A stretch of 64,000 nt of DNA from Leifsonia sp. ZF2019 (GCF_019924635.1 NZ_CP065037.1:1984001-2048000), one strand, 5' to 3'; shown: positions 35,205-45,208, numbered from the stretch's first letter. Notes: generated by a model not told the origin, from the sequence alone. Translations and numbers: made by a program.

Positions 35205-36755
35205 ATGGCGACGTTCGTTGATCGCGTGACGTTGCATCTGCGCGCCGGCAACGGCGGCAACGGGTGCGTCTCGGTCCGGCGGGAGAAGTTCAAGCCGCTG
35301 GCCGGCCCGGACGGCGGCAACGGCGGCAACGGCGGCGACATCGTGCTGGTCGCCGACCCGCAGGTCACCACGCTGCTCGGGTTCCACCGCGCGCCGCACC
35401 GCTCGAGCGAGAACGGCGGCTTCGGGATGGGCGACCATCGCAGCGGCCACCAGGGCGAGGACCTCGAGCTGGCCGTGCCGGTCGGCACGGTGGTCAAGAG
35501 CGCCGACGGCGAGGAGCTGATCGACCTCACCGAGCCGGGCACCCGGTACGTGGTGGCGCCCGGCGGCATCGGCGGACTGGGCAACGCCGCCCTCGCGAAC
35601 CCGAAGCGCAAGGCGCCCGGCTTCGCCCTGCTCGGCACGCCCGGGTGGGAGGGCGACATCCTCCTCGAGCTGAAGACCGTCGCCGACGTCGCGCTGGTCG
35701 GGTTCCCCTCGGCGGGCAAGTCGAGCCTCGTGGCGGCGCTGTCGGCCGCCAAGCCGAAGATCGCCGACTATCCCTTCACCACCCTGCACCCGAACCTCGG
35801 GGTCGTGCAGGCGGGTGACGTGCGCTACACCATCGCCGACGTCCCCGGCCTCATCGAGGGCGCGAGCGAGGGCAAGGGCCTGGGGCTCGAGTTCCTCCGC
35901 CACGTCGAGCGGTGCTCGGCGCTGCTGCACGTGCTCGACTGCGCCACGCTCGACCCCGGGCGGGACCCGCTGAGCGATCTCGACGTCATCCTCGGCGAGC
36001 TCGCCGCGTATCCGGTGCGCGACGGGCAGCTGCCGCTGCTCGAGCGCCCCCAGCTGGTCGCCCTCAACAAGATCGACGTCCCCGACGGCCGCGAGCTGGC
36101 CGACTTCGTGAAGCCGGAGCTCGAAGCGCGTGGCTACCGGGTCTTCGAGATCTCCTCCGTCAGCCACGAGGGCCTGCGCCCCCTCTCGTTCGCCCTCGCC
36201 GAGCTCGTCGAGCACGCACGACGCGAGCAGGCGCAGCTCGAGGCCGAGCGCCCGCGCATCGTCATCCGCCCGCGCGCCGTCGACGAGATGCCGTTCACCG
36301 TCAAGGTCGAGGGCGGGTCCGACGGTCCCGTCTTCCGCGTGCTCGGCGGCAAGCCGGAGCGCTGGGTGCAGCAGACCGACTTCGCCAACGACGAAGCGGT
36401 CGGCTTCCTGGCCGACCGGCTGGCGAAGGTGGGCGTCGAGGAGGCTCTGTTCAAGGCGGGCGCGGTGGCGGGCTCGACCGTCGTCATCGGCCGCGACAAC
36501 GGCGTGGTGTTCGACTGGGAACCGACGCTGACCTCCACGGCCGAACTCATCACATCCCCGCGCGGCACGGACGCCCGCCTCGACGGGAACGCGCGCCCCA
36601 CGCGCAACCAGCGCCGCGAAGACTATTTCGACCGGATGGACGCCAAGGCCGAGGCGCGCGCCGAGCTGATCCGCGAGCGCGAAGCGGGCCTCTGGCAGGA
36701 CGACGACTACGACGACGCCGCGGAGGGCGGCAGCGAGGAGACGGGCCGCGAATGA
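35205..36755 (+). CDS. obgE: GTPase ObgE
   Basis: A 516-residue GTPase that binds the 50S subunit and acts in ribosome maturation and stress response. The glycine-rich Obg domain ([19 protein letters not shown]), the G domain with [10 protein letters not shown] (G1), DVPG (G3) and NKID (G4), and the C-terminal OCT domain (residues about 350-430) are visible, plus a charged tail typical of Actinobacteria. ATG 35205 follows AAGGGAG. Its stop overlaps proB (ATGA), a common actinobacterial arrangement. Confidence 0.97.
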   Translation: MATFVDRVTLHLRAGNGGNGCVSVRREKFKPLAGPDGGNGGNGGDIVLVADPQVTTLLGFHRAPHRSSENGGFGMGDHRSGHQGEDLELAVPVGTVVKSADGEELIDLTEPGTRYVVAPGGIGGLGNAALANPKRKAPGFALLGTPGWEGDILLELKTVADVALVGFPSAGKSSLVAALSAAKPKIADYPFTTLHPNLGVVQAGDVRYTIADVPGLIEGASEGKGLGLEFLRHVERCSALLHVLDCATLDPGRDPLSDLDVILGELAAYPVRDGQLPLLERPQLVALNKIDVPDGRELADFVKPELEARGYRVFEISSVSHEGLRPLSFALAELVEHARREQAQLEAERPRIVIRPRAVDEMPFTVKVEGGSDGPVFRVLGGKPERWVQQTDFANDEAVGFLADRLAKVGVEEALFKAGAVAGSTVVIGRDNGVVFDWEPTLTSTAELITSPRGTDARLDGNARPTRNQRREDYFDRMDAKAEARAELIREREAGLWQDDDYDDAAEGGSEETGRE

Positions 36756-37594
36756 TCATCGACGACCGCAGCCGGATCCGCACGGCCAGACGCATCGTCG
36801 TCAAGGTCGGTTCGTCCTCGATCAGCGGCGACAACGCCGGGCAGATCCAGCCGCTCGTCGACGCCCTGGCCGAGGCGCACGGGCGCGGCACGCAGGTCGT
36901 CCTGGTCTCCTCCGGCGCCATCGCGACGGGCATCCCGTACCTGTCGCTCGCCGAGCGCCCCACCGATCTCGCCACGCAGCAGGCGGCGGCGGCGGTCGGG
37001 CAGAACGTCCTCATCTACCGGTACCAGGACAGCCTGGACCGCTACGGGATCGTCGCGGGACAGGTGCTGCTGACGGCGGGGGACATGGAGACCCCGACCC
37101 ACCGCACCAACGCCAAGCGGGCGATGGAGCGGCTCCTCGACCTCCGCATCCTGCCCATCGTGAACGAGAACGACACCGTCGCGACCCACGAGATCCGCTT
37201 CGGGGACAACGACCGGCTCGCCGCGCTCGTCGCGCTGCTGGTAGAGGCGGACGTGCTCGTCCTGCTGTCCGATGTCGACGCGCTCTACACGAAGCCCCCG
37301 CAGGAGCCCGGCGCCGAGCGGATCGACCGGGTCGACTACGACGACGAGCTGGCCGGTGTCGAGATCGGCGCCACGGGCACGTCCGGTGTCGGCACCGGGG
37401 GAGCTCTCACGAAGGTGTCCGCCGCGCGTCAGGCCGCGGAACGGGGAACCGCCGTCGTGCTCACCTCCACGGCCCTCGTGGCGGAGGCGCTGCGCGGCGA
37501 ACCCGTCGGCACCTGGTTCGCCCCCGCGCCGGACGGCGTGCCGAGCGTCACGGGAGCCCTCTCGGCCGTCACTCCCGGGACCGTCGCGTCCTAG
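36752..37594 (+). CDS. proB: Glutamate 5-kinase
   Basis: A 280-residue kinase that makes glutamyl-5-phosphate, the first step of proline synthesis. The amino-acid kinase fold shows [25 protein letters not shown], and [18 protein letters not shown]. It lacks the C-terminal PUA domain of the E. coli enzyme (367 residues), so this is the short form. Translationally coupled to obgE. proA is next. Confidence 0.96.
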   Translation: MIIDDRSRIRTARRIVVKVGSSSISGDNAGQIQPLVDALAEAHGRGTQVVLVSSGAIATGIPYLSLAERPTDLATQQAAAAVGQNVLIYRYQDSLDRYGIVAGQVLLTAGDMETPTHRTNAKRAMERLLDLRILPIVNENDTVATHEIRFGDNDRLAALVALLVEADVLVLLSDVDALYTKPPQEPGAERIDRVDYDDELAGVEIGATGTSGVGTGGALTKVSAARQAAERGTAVVLTSTALVAEALRGEPVGTWFAPAPDGVPSVTGALSAVTPGTVAS

Positions 37595-37603
37595 ACTGAG
37601 AGC

Positions 37604-38872
37604 ATGTCTCAGACCACCGCCGCACCCGTCGCGCTCATCGACAAGCTCGCCGCGGCCAAGCACGCCTCACTCGCGCTCTCGACGGCGAACACGCTGCAGA
37701 AGAACGCCGCCCTGACGGCGATCGCGGAGGGCGTGCTCTCCTCGTCCGCCGACATCCTGGCGGCCAACGAGCTCGACCTCGCGAACGGCCGGGAGAACGG
37801 TCTCTCGACGGGACTGCTCGACCGTCTGACGCTCTCTCCCGCCCGCCTGCAGGGGCTCGCGGACGCGGTGCTCGAGGTGGTCGGCCTGACCGACCCCGTC
37901 GGACAGGCCGTGCGCGGCAGCACCCTGCCGAACGGCGTCGCGATCTCCCAGGTCCGCGTGCCCTTCGGCGTGGTCGGTGCGATCTACGAGGCGCGCCCCA
38001 ACGTCACCGTCGACATCGCGGCGCTCGCGATCAAGAGCGGCAACGCCGTCGTGCTGCGCGGCGGGAGTGCGGCCATCGAGACCAACCGCGTGCTGGTGGA
38101 GGTCATCCAGTCGGCCCTTGCGACCGCCGGGCTGCCTGCCGCCGCGGTCCAGACCGTCGACGAGTTCGGCCGAGCGGGCGCGGGCGAGCTGATGCGGGCG
38201 CGCGGCTACGTCGACGTGCTCATCCCGCGGGGCAGTGCCGATCTCATCCGCACCGTGGTGACCGAGTCCACCGTGCCCGTCATCGAGACCGGGGCCGGCG
38301 TCGTGCACATCGTGCTCGACGAGAGCGCGCGAGAGGACTGGGCGGTCGACATCGTCCTCAACGCCAAAGTGCAGCGGCCGAGCGTCTGCAACGCCGTCGA
38401 GACACTGCTCGTGCACCGAGGGGCCGCCGAACGGCTGCTCCCTCCCGTGCTCACCGCCCTCGCGGAGTCCGGGGTCACCGTGCACGCCGACGAGCGGGCG
38501 CTTCCGTACGCGGTCGCCGGCGTCCCCGTCACGGAGGAGGACTGGGCGACCGAGCACATGAGCCTCGACATCTCCGTGAAGGTCGTCGACGACCTCGACG
38601 AGGCGATCGACCACATCCGTCGCTACTCGACGCAGCACACGGAATCGATCATCACGAACGACCTCGCGAACGCCGAGCGGTTCCTGGGCGAGGTGGACTC
38701 CGCCGTCGTGATGGTGAACGCCTCCACCCGCTTCACCGATGGCGGGGAGTTCGGCTTCGGCGCCGAGGTCGGCATCTCGACCCAGAAGCTGCACGCCCGC
38801 GGCCCCATGGGTCTCCCGGAGCTGACGAGCACCAAGTGGATCGTCCGCGGGTCCGGGCAGATCCGCGGCTGA
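37604..38872 (+). CDS. proA: Glutamate-5-semialdehyde dehydrogenase
   Basis: A 422-residue NADPH-dependent reductase that converts glutamyl phosphate to the semialdehyde, second step of proline synthesis. Cys262 in RPSVCNAVETLL is the catalytic residue, and GVVGAIYEARPNVT is conserved in the nucleotide-binding part. TAGACT at 37592-37597, overlapping the proB stop, lies 6 nt before ATG 37604, so an extra leaderless transcript is possible besides read-through from obgE-proB. Confidence 0.96.
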   Translation: MSQTTAAPVALIDKLAAAKHASLALSTANTLQKNAALTAIAEGVLSSSADILAANELDLANGRENGLSTGLLDRLTLSPARLQGLADAVLEVVGLTDPVGQAVRGSTLPNGVAISQVRVPFGVVGAIYEARPNVTVDIAALAIKSGNAVVLRGGSAAIETNRVLVEVIQSALATAGLPAAAVQTVDEFGRAGAGELMRARGYVDVLIPRGSADLIRTVVTESTVPVIETGAGVVHIVLDESAREDWAVDIVLNAKVQRPSVCNAVETLLVHRGAAERLLPPVLTALAESGVTVHADERALPYAVAGVPVTEEDWATEHMSLDISVKVVDDLDEAIDHIRRYSTQHTESIITNDLANAERFLGEVDSAVVMVNASTRFTDGGEFGFGAEVGISTQKLHARGPMGLPELTSTKWIVRGSGQIRG

Positions 38873-38925
38873 CCGCCCGCTAGACTGATCGGCGGGCCAG
38901 CGCCCACCGGAAAGGAAGAACCCCG

Positions 38926-39162
38926 ATGTCATTTCTGACGACCGTCCTCGCGGAGGCCGAGACCCACGTCGAGCTGCCGATGCCCACCTGGGCTTATGGC
39001 GCCATCGCCCTCGCCGTCTTCGCGGTGCTCGCGATCGTGGTGTTCAGCTACAAGGACGTCGCCAATCGGCACAGCCACAAGGCCGCTCCCGACGCCGCGT
39101 CGCACGCGGGCGCCCCGGGCGCGACGCACCACGGCAGCGGGCACCCGAACCAGGGACACTGA
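38926..39162 (+). CDS. Small single-span membrane protein
   Basis: A 78-residue protein with one clear transmembrane segment ([20 protein letters not shown]), an N-terminal stretch outside and a His/Gly-rich tail ([11 protein letters not shown]) that might bind metal. AAGGAAG precedes the ATG, and TAGACT at 38881-38886 may be its -10. Similar small proteins upstream of nadD are common in Microbacteriaceae; function unknown. Confidence 0.75.
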   Translation: MSFLTTVLAEAETHVELPMPTWAYGAIALAVFAVLAIVVFSYKDVANRHSHKAAPDAASHAGAPGATHHGSGHPNQGH

Positions 39163-39173
39163 CCCTTCCGGGC

Positions 39174-39776
39174 ATGGAGCTCTCGGAGAACAGCCGGCCG
39201 CGCATCGGCGTGATGGGCGGGACGTTCGACCCGATCCACCACGGCCACCTGGTCGCCGCCAGCGAGGTGGCGCAGTCGTTCGACCTCGACGAGGTCGTGT
39301 TCGTCCCCACCGGGCAGCCCTGGCAGAAGGGCGCAGTCACGGAGGCGGAGCACCGCTACCTGATGACGGTGATCGCGACGGCCTCCAATCCGCGGTTCAC
39401 CGTGAGCCGCGTGGACGTGGACCGCGCCGGCCCGACCTACACGATCGACACCCTCCGCGATCTGCACGAGCAGCGGCCGGACGCCGAGCTGTTCTTCATC
39501 ACGGGCGCCGACGCGGTCGCCCAGATCCTCAGCTGGCGCGACGTCGAGGAGCTCTGGAAGCTGGCCCACTTCGTCGCTGTGAGTCGCCCGGGACATGACT
39601 TGAGTATTTCTGGATTGCCGTCGAGCGACGTAAGCTTGTTGGAAGTTCCGGCCCTGGCGATCTCGTCCACCGATTGCCGGAGCCGGGTGAGCAGGGGATT
39701 CCCGGTCTGGTACCTCGTGCCGGACGGTGTCGTCCAGTACATCTCGAAACACCACTTGTATCGGAGTGTTGCATGA
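39174..39776 (+). CDS. nadD: Nicotinate-nucleotide adenylyltransferase
   Basis: A 200-residue enzyme that joins nicotinate mononucleotide and ATP to form deamido-[15 protein letters not shown] is the nucleotidyltransferase signature and ISSTDCRSR is the family's ISSTxIR-type C-terminal motif. The gene stop overlaps the next start (ATGA). Situated as usual upstream of rsfS. Confidence 0.95.
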   Translation: MELSENSRPRIGVMGGTFDPIHHGHLVAASEVAQSFDLDEVVFVPTGQPWQKGAVTEAEHRYLMTVIATASNPRFTVSRVDVDRAGPTYTIDTLRDLHEQRPDAELFFITGADAVAQILSWRDVEELWKLAHFVAVSRPGHDLSISGLPSSDVSLLEVPALAISSTDCRSRVSRGFPVWYLVPDGVVQYISKHHLYRSVA

Positions 39777-41209
39777 CTTCGTGGCCTGACCAGCCAGCGG
39801 GAGGCCAGCCGCCCCAGACTCGGCGACAGGCCCGCGAGAGCGAGCGCGCCGCAGGGCGTCGGGACGCCCGCCGCGCAGGAACGACCGAGCCGACGCCGGG
39901 CGGGGAGATCCCCGACCTGACCGCGACGGCGGCATCCGCTGCCGGCCGGCCGGCAGACACCGCGTCCGACCGCCCGACCATCCCGGCGACGGCGTTCGCC
40001 GAGCCGGGTGTGCTGCCGCCGACGCGTCCGCACACGGCGGGCGGCGACGACTTCGACGCGCTCCTCTTCGCGGGCGCCCCGGCGTCGCAGGAGAGCCCCG
40101 CCGATGCCGGCGACGACGCCTCCGGGCTCTTCCGCCAGGCGGCCGACCCCGCGAAGCCGCAGGCGGTCACCCAGCCCCTCGCCGTGGTGGACGGGCCGCC
40201 CGCGCCTGCAGGCACGTCCGGATCCGCCACGCCCGGATCCGTCGCAGCCACGCCCGCGTCGGTCGCCGTGCCCGGGTCCGCCGCCGGGTCCATCCCGGCG
40301 GATCCGTCCGCTCCGGCCGGCGTCGCCCCCGAGCGCACTCTCACGCGTCGTGAACTGCGGGCCATGATGCAGGCGCAGGAGGCGAACCAGCAGGCGAACC
40401 ACACGCCGCAGCCCGCCGAGCCGATCGTCCCCGTCACGTTCACGCCTCCGGCCGCTCCGGCCGACGCGAAGCCGCCGGCCGCGGAGGAGACCCCGGCAGA
40501 CGGCGCCAAGACGGCCTGGCCGTTCGCACCGCTGACGCCGTCGAGCGGTGCGCAGGCGGAGGCGCCGGAGGCCCACGGTTCGTCGGCCACCGCGGTTCCG
40601 CCCGTCCGCACGTCCGCGGCGGCGTCCCCCTTCGCCTCGCTCGGTCTGGCGCCGGCGCCGGGCGCGACGGCCGGGGCGCAAACGCCCGCGCCGGCTGCGG
40701 ATCCCGCCGAGACCGCACAGGAGCGACGCCCCTTCACCCCGCCGACCGGGCACTGGTCGACGGCAGCCGACGTCGAAGACGAGAGCGAGCCGATCATCTC
40801 ACGCAACGTCGGCCAGTCGACGGCCGCGACGACGACGAACGCGCTCATCCTCCCGGCCATCCCACGTCCTGACGCCACGGCGCCGCTGACCAGCACGGGG
40901 GAGATCCTCGTGACCGGGTCGATCGACCTGCCGCGAGGCGTCGGGGCGACCGGACTCAACCCGGAGCACCTCGACTCGTCCGACATCGACAACCTGCTCG
41001 ACGGCGAGGAGAACGAGTTCAACACCTCGGAGGTGGCGCCTGTGCGTGCCTCCCGTGCGATCAGCACCCACACGTCCACGCGCGGCGTCATCACTCCGCC
41101 GAAGAAGCGCGGCAACGCCCTGCCGACCGTGCTGATCATCACGGCGGGCGTCCTCGCCGTGGGCGTCATCGGACTGCTCGTCGCGGCGTACTGGCTGAAG
41201 GTGTTCTGA
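39773..41209 (+). CDS. Long disordered protein with C-terminal membrane anchor
   Basis: A 478-residue protein with no recognisable domain. About 430 residues are low-complexity and rich in Pro, Ala, Thr and Ser; a more conserved segment [20 protein letters not shown] and a short acidic stretch (LDGEENEFN) lie near residue 400. A single transmembrane helix ([20 protein letters not shown]) ends the protein. It is probably a tail-anchored protein with a cytoplasmic disordered region. Coupled to nadD by ATGA. Genes of this sort between nadD and rsfS are known in Microbacteriaceae only as hypothetical. Confidence 0.8.
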   Translation: MTSWPDQPAGGQPPQTRRQARESERAAGRRDARRAGTTEPTPGGEIPDLTATAASAAGRPADTASDRPTIPATAFAEPGVLPPTRPHTAGGDDFDALLFAGAPASQESPADAGDDASGLFRQAADPAKPQAVTQPLAVVDGPPAPAGTSGSATPGSVAATPASVAVPGSAAGSIPADPSAPAGVAPERTLTRRELRAMMQAQEANQQANHTPQPAEPIVPVTFTPPAAPADAKPPAAEETPADGAKTAWPFAPLTPSSGAQAEAPEAHGSSATAVPPVRTSAAASPFASLGLAPAPGATAGAQTPAPAADPAETAQERRPFTPPTGHWSTAADVEDESEPIISRNVGQSTAATTTNALILPAIPRPDATAPLTSTGEILVTGSIDLPRGVGATGLNPEHLDSSDIDNLLDGEENEFNTSEVAPVRASRAISTHTSTRGVITPPKKRGNALPTVLIITAGVLAVGVIGLLVAAYWLKVF

Positions 41210-41264
41210 TCCTCCGCTCCGCCATCTCGACACCCGCCATCGTCACCGCACCGGAGGCACGACA

Positions 41265-41642
41265 GTGACCGCATCCCCGCACGCCCGAGAGATCCTGCAG
41301 ATCGCGGCGGCCGCCGCCGACGCGAAGGGCGGGGAGGACCTCGTCGCCCTCGACGTCTCCGGTCCGCTGCCGCTGACCGACGCGTTCCTGCTGGCGACCG
41401 GGCGCGTCGAGCGCAACGTGCTGGCCATCGCCGGCGAGGTCGAGGACCGCCTGAACGAGGCCGGGGTGAAGACCCTGCGCCGCGAAGGCCGTGCCGAAGG
41501 CCGCTGGGTGCTGCTCGACTTCGGCGACCTCGTGGTGCACGTCTTCCACGAGGAGGACCGGATGTACTACTCGCTCGAGCGCCTCTGGAAGGACTGCCCC
41601 GTCCTCCCGATCGAACTGCCGGTCCACGACACCGCGCAGTAG
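41265..41642 (+). CDS. rsfS: Ribosome silencing factor
   Basis: A 125-residue protein that binds L14 and prevents subunit joining in starvation. ILQIAAAAADAKGGEDLVAL, GRVERNVLAIAGEVEDRL and GRWVLLDFGDLVVHVFHEED match the RsfS (DUF143) family. The start is GTG 41265. It follows the nadD pair in the usual actinobacterial order. Confidence 0.95.
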   Translation: MTASPHAREILQIAAAAADAKGGEDLVALDVSGPLPLTDAFLLATGRVERNVLAIAGEVEDRLNEAGVKTLRREGRAEGRWVLLDFGDLVVHVFHEEDRMYYSLERLWKDCPVLPIELPVHDTAQ

Positions 41643-41716
41643 GCCGCCTGCGCCGTCACGGCGTTTTCCCGGCTTCGCCTGAGAGTTCTCTCATGCGCGC
41701 AGGTTCTACTGTGGAC

Positions 41717-42013
41717 ATGAAGTGTCCTACCGACAGTGCGACCCTGGTCATGAGCGAGCGCAGCGGCATCGAGATCGACTACTGCCCCGAGTGCCGCGGC
41801 GTCTGGCTCGATCGCGGGGAGCTCGACAAGATCATCGAGCGGGCAGGTGCGAGCGCGTCCCCGAGGCCGGCGGCGCCGCCAGCGCCGGCATACCAGGAGG
41901 CGCAGTTTCGCGAGCCGCAGTACCGGCAGCCGTCGTACCCGCAGCAGGGCTACGAGCAGCAGCGCCCGTACAGGAAGAAGCGCGAGAACTGGCTCAGCGA
42001 GCTGTTCGACTGA
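41717..42013 (+). CDS. TFIIB-type zinc-ribbon protein
   Basis: A 98-residue protein with a zinc ribbon, MKCPTDSATLVMSERSG then YCPECRGVWLDRGELDKIIE, the zf-TFIIB family of small bacterial proteins of unknown role. The C-terminal half is Gln/Tyr/Pro-rich (YRQPSYPQQGYEQQRPYR) and disordered. I prefer ATG 41717 because the motif starts there; ATG 41693 or GTG 41711 are in frame. TCTACT at 41705-41710 could be a -10 giving a leaderless mRNA. Confidence 0.85.
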   Translation: MKCPTDSATLVMSERSGIEIDYCPECRGVWLDRGELDKIIERAGASASPRPAAPPAPAYQEAQFREPQYRQPSYPQQGYEQQRPYRKKRENWLSELFD

Positions 42014-42125
42014 GCCTGCGACGACGACGCGCCCGGGGAGGCTCGGATTTTTTCCTGGGCGAGTCGGTGTAGTACGCTGGATGAGTTGTCGCGGGAGACC
42101 GAGACAGCAACGAGAAGTGAACAAC

Positions 42126-42201
42126 GGGTCTGTGGCGCAGCTGGTAGCGCACCTGCATGGCATGCAGGGGGTCAGGGGTTCGAGTCCCCTCAGATCCACC
42201 A
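42126..42201 (+). tRNA. tRNA-Ala(GGC)
   Basis: Acceptor GGGTCTG/CAGATCC, D-arm GCGC/GCGC, anticodon stem CCTGC/GCAGG with loop ATGGCAT (anticodon GGC), T-arm AGGGG-TTCGAGT-CCCCT, discriminator A, CCA encoded. An IS481 element starts at the very next base. Confidence 0.96.
42187..42201 (+). repeat. 15-bp target-site duplication, left copy
   Basis: CCCTCAGATCCACCA, identical to 43504-43518; it is the 3' end of tRNA-Ala. Confidence 0.9.
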
Positions 42202-43503
42202 TGTCTTGAGTCGCGACATAGGTCTCACCTGAGTCGTGTCTTAGGTCTCACGTGAAGAAGCCCTCGGCCATCGGCCGGGGGTTTTCTCGTTGTTGCGCCA
42301 GTAGCTGCGGGTGGGGTCGATGGTGTGGGTGGAGAGGATTTCGCCGGTGTTCAGGGCGATGACGGTGACGGTGGTGTCGTCGGCGAGGGCGAGGATGCGG
42401 GTTCCGCGGTGGTGGTAGCCGATGCCGAGGTGGTGCATTCGGCCGGCGCGGCGGAGGCTGACTTTGCCGCCTGTTCCGACGAGGTCGTAGCGGATGCGGT
42501 AGTGGCCGGGGGTGCGGGCCTGGGCGGGGAGCGCTTTCGGGGTGGCGCGGAATGCTTGCCCGGGTGTCTGCCGGTTCAGGGCGCGGTGGGGGCGGTGCTC
42601 GTTGTAGTGCTCCCGGAACGCGTCGAGCTGAGTCTGGAGCTCGGTCAGGGTGTCGGCGGCGGGCCGTGCGGTGAGCCAGCGTTTGAGGGTTTGGTGGAAG
42701 CGTTCGATCTTGCCTTGAGTTTGCGGGTGGCTGGGTGAGCCGTTCTTCTGGGTGACGCCGAGCAGGGGGAGCAGGTATTCGAAGGCGTTGCGGCCGCCGC
42801 CGAACCGGGCGGTGTAGACCCTGCCGTTATCGGTCAGGGTGGAGGCAGGGATGCCGTGCCGTTCGGTCGCGGTCAGGAAGCTGGTGACCACGTCGTCGCC
42901 GGTGACCGGGCGGTGTGCGGTGCAGGAGAGCAGGTAGCGGGAGTGGTCGTCCAGCCAGTTCAGGATCTCGATATCGGTGCCATCGGCCAGGCGCCAGTGG
43001 GTGAAGTCGGACTGCCAGGTCTCGTTCGGTTGCGCGGCCTGAAACCGGAGGTAGGAGGAGCGGGGCCGTTTCCGGGGTTCCGGGGTGATGAGCCCGGCGG
43101 TGTGGAGGGTCCGGCGGATCGTCGAGGTCGACGGAGCCTGCAGGTTCTCCTGTTCGAGGTGCCAGGCGATGGTGACCGGGCCGGCATCCAACCCGTTCCC
43201 GATCAGCTCAGCTCGCAATTGCAGGATCCGTTCCCGGACTTCGTCCGCGGTTCGCTGCGGGCTGGTGTGCGGGGCTCGGGAGCGCGGTTCGACCGCGTCC
43301 AGGCCGCCGTCTCGGTAGCGTGCGAGCAGCCGATGCAGGTGCCGGCGGGAGAACCCGTACTCGGCAGCTGCCGCCGTCACGGTGAGCTGTTTGGACACGA
43401 TCTTCATCACGGCGACCCGAGCCTTCGACATGCCACCGACTGTGACGCATGTCCCGACTCACCAGGGACCTATCAACTGAGACCTATGTCGTGAACCCAG
43501 ACA
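42202..43503 (-). mobile_element. IS481-family insertion sequence at tRNA-Ala
   Basis: A 1302-bp complete element. The terminal inverted repeats are 42202-42227 and 43478-43503 (22 of 26 bases match; both begin TGTCT and end CGACATAGGTCTCA). A second copy of the inner repeat (GAGTCGTGTCTTAGGTCTCA, 42231-42250) lies inside the left end. A 15-bp duplication of the tRNA 3' end flanks it. Confidence 0.92.
42241..43431 (-). CDS. IS481-family transposase
   Basis: A 396-residue DDE transposase. The N-terminal HTH (TAAAAEYGFSRRHLHRLLAR) precedes the rve-type core with WQSDFTHW (Asp), STLTDNGRVYTA (Asp) and SHPQTQGKIERFHQTLKRWL (Glu). A C-terminal beta-rich extension (RRAGRMHHLGIGYHHRGTRI) is typical of the larger IS481 members. 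The stop codon lies within the inner left-end repeat. The frame is intact, so the element could move. Confidence 0.94.
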   Translation of the reverse strand: MSKARVAVMKIVSKQLTVTAAAAEYGFSRRHLHRLLARYRDGGLDAVEPRSRAPHTSPQRTADEVRERILQLRAELIGNGLDAGPVTIAWHLEQENLQAPSTSTIRRTLHTAGLITPEPRKRPRSSYLRFQAAQPNETWQSDFTHWRLADGTDIEILNWLDDHSRYLLSCTAHRPVTGDDVVTSFLTATERHGIPASTLTDNGRVYTARFGGGRNAFEYLLPLLGVTQKNGSPSHPQTQGKIERFHQTLKRWLTARPAADTLTELQTQLDAFREHYNEHRPHRALNRQTPGQAFRATPKALPAQARTPGHYRIRYDLVGTGGKVSLRRAGRMHHLGIGYHHRGTRILALADDTTVTVIALNTGEILSTHTIDPTRSYWRNNEKTPGRWPRASSRET

Positions 43504-43518
43504 CCCTCAGATCCACCA
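43504..43518 (+). repeat. 15-bp target-site duplication, right copy
   Basis: Identical to 42187-42201. It marks where the original tRNA-Ala downstream sequence resumes. Confidence 0.9.
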
Positions 43519-43521
43519 CGG

Positions 43522-43565
43522 GAAGCCCGGCTTCCGCGAGAACTCGCGGAGCCGGGCTTCTTTCG
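43522..43565 (+). terminator. Original tRNA-Ala terminator, displaced by the IS
   Basis: A 10-bp stem GAAGCCCGGC/GCCGGGCTTC topped by a 7-bp inner stem (CCGCGAG/CTCGCGG), then TTTCGTT. It lies right after the second copy of the tRNA 3' end, so it was the tRNA terminator before insertion. Confidence 0.8.
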
Positions 43566-43630
43566 TTCATGGATGCGACTGTCCCCGACGGATGGGTCGG
43601 GCGGGTCCGGCACAGCTCGCCGTTCGGTTC

Positions 43631-45067
43631 TCAGTCGCGCCGCAACTGCGAGCGCACGGCCGTCAGCGCACGCACGGCGGCGACGGCCCGGCGAAGCCGG
43701 GACGGCGGGCGGACGGTGCCGAGGGCGTCGGCGGGGAGCGATGTCGAAGCGAGCCTGCGTTGCAGTTCGCGGAACCCGTCGATCTGCAGCGCGAGGGTCT
43801 CCAGGTCCACTGTGGGCGCATCCAGCTCTGCGAGGAGGTACTCGGGCGCGGTGACGAGGGCGACGGCCGGGATGCGGTGCTCCAAGAGCGGCTCTCCCTC
43901 GCCGAAGTGGATGAGTGGCGCCGGTTTGGCGACCGTGGCGGAAGCCCCGTCGCGCTCCGGCCAGACCAGCCGGACGAGGCTGGCGAGCTCGCGCGTCGTG
44001 GCGTACAGCAGCTCGGGCTCTGCCGCACCTGTCGGGCCGTAAGCGCCGGTGGCGGGGTCGACGGCGAATGCACGTGCCCCCAGGTGCTCGATCGCGAGTC
44101 CGGCGACGGCGCGCAGATGTCCGATGCGGCCGTCCCAGAGCTCGGGGTGGTCGCGCAGCCAGGCGGTGGTGGCCTGGCCGTGGTCGGTCATGGCCGGGAT
44201 CCGCAGGTGACCCGTGACCGCGGCGAAGACGATCGTACGGTCGTGCGCGGTCCCCGCTGCGTCTCTGGCGAGCGCGAGGAGGCCGATGTGTCCGTTCTCC
44301 TCGACCTCGTTGGAGCCGTCCGTGTGGGTGATCACGAGGACGGACTCGCCGCGCACGGCGCCAGGGGAGACGGCCCAGACGGTGTCGGTGGGGGCAGCGG
44401 GCGTGAGCGCGGCGACGAGGCGGAGGCGTGCGGTCGCCCCGCGGCTCGCACCGGCGCGGAGCCGATCGGAGACGCTCTCGGGCGCCCACACCGCCGGTAG
44501 GTCGTGGTAAGGCTGGGTGAACGGGACGTACTGGCCGGCGGCGATCGCGTCGGGGAGGCCGCGCCAGACGGCGACGACGCCGAGCACCCCCGCGGCTCGC
44601 GCGGCGGCGAGGTCGAGACCGCCGAGTTCGGCACTCAGGACCGGGTTGCTCACGGTCGGTCCCAGCGCCGTCGAGCCGTCCCAGCTGTCGACGAGGAAAC
44701 GCGAGGGGACGCGGAGGTGGGGCACCTCGACGACGGCGATGGCTCCCGCCGCGTCGGCCCAGCGCGGCCGGCGACCGCCCAGACGGACGAGGCGTCCCGT
44801 GACGCCGTCGGCGGGGGTGGCTCCGGAGTACGGCCACGCGGACGCGAGTGGGATCCGCTCGCCGCCCACCTCCAGCGAGACCGCGGACTCGGGGGCCTCC
44901 CACCGGTCGAGGACGTGCCCGTCGCGGTGCACCTCGAGCCCGAGCGCGGCCAGTTCGTCGGCGATCGTGTCGACGAGCTCGCTGTGTGCGGCGGAACCGG
45001 TGGAGCGCATCCCGAGCAGGGTGAGCTGCTCCAGCTGGGCGGCGTATCGCGGCTTCGGGTTCTGCAT
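43631..45067 (-). CDS. M28-like zinc hydrolase, atypical active site
   Basis: A 478-residue cytoplasmic protein. The N-terminal segment MRSTGSAAHSELVDTIADEL and the inserted PA-like region (residues about 80-200) are those of M28 aminopeptidases. The metal region reads VLVITHTDGSNEVEENGHIG, where M28 enzymes have an HxD and then a D-x-x-S-G block; the usual EE catalytic pair appears replaced by TGHLRIPA. The C-terminal part has HFGEGEPLLEHRIPAVALVT, similar to M28. It is probably a divergent or non-catalytic relative. ATG 45067 follows a G-rich site. Divergent from the LCP gene. Confidence 0.6.
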   Translation of the reverse strand: MQNPKPRYAAQLEQLTLLGMRSTGSAAHSELVDTIADELAALGLEVHRDGHVLDRWEAPESAVSLEVGGERIPLASAWPYSGATPADGVTGRLVRLGGRRPRWADAAGAIAVVEVPHLRVPSRFLVDSWDGSTALGPTVSNPVLSAELGGLDLAAARAAGVLGVVAVWRGLPDAIAAGQYVPFTQPYHDLPAVWAPESVSDRLRAGASRGATARLRLVAALTPAAPTDTVWAVSPGAVRGESVLVITHTDGSNEVEENGHIGLLALARDAAGTAHDRTIVFAAVTGHLRIPAMTDHGQATTAWLRDHPELWDGRIGHLRAVAGLAIEHLGARAFAVDPATGAYGPTGAAEPELLYATTRELASLVRLVWPERDGASATVAKPAPLIHFGEGEPLLEHRIPAVALVTAPEYLLAELDAPTVDLETLALQIDGFRELQRRLASTSLPADALGTVRPPSRLRRAVAAVRALTAVRSQLRRD

Positions 45068-45208
45068 GCCCCCATTCTGGCGCGCAGCGATGACCCCAGG
45101 ACCGGGGGTGGCCCGCGTGGCCAGGCAGGCGCGTCTCGCAGCACTCGGAAAGGAAACGTCGGTAGGCTTTCCCGCATCCCACCGCTCCCGATCCCGGAAA
45201 GGCACGCC

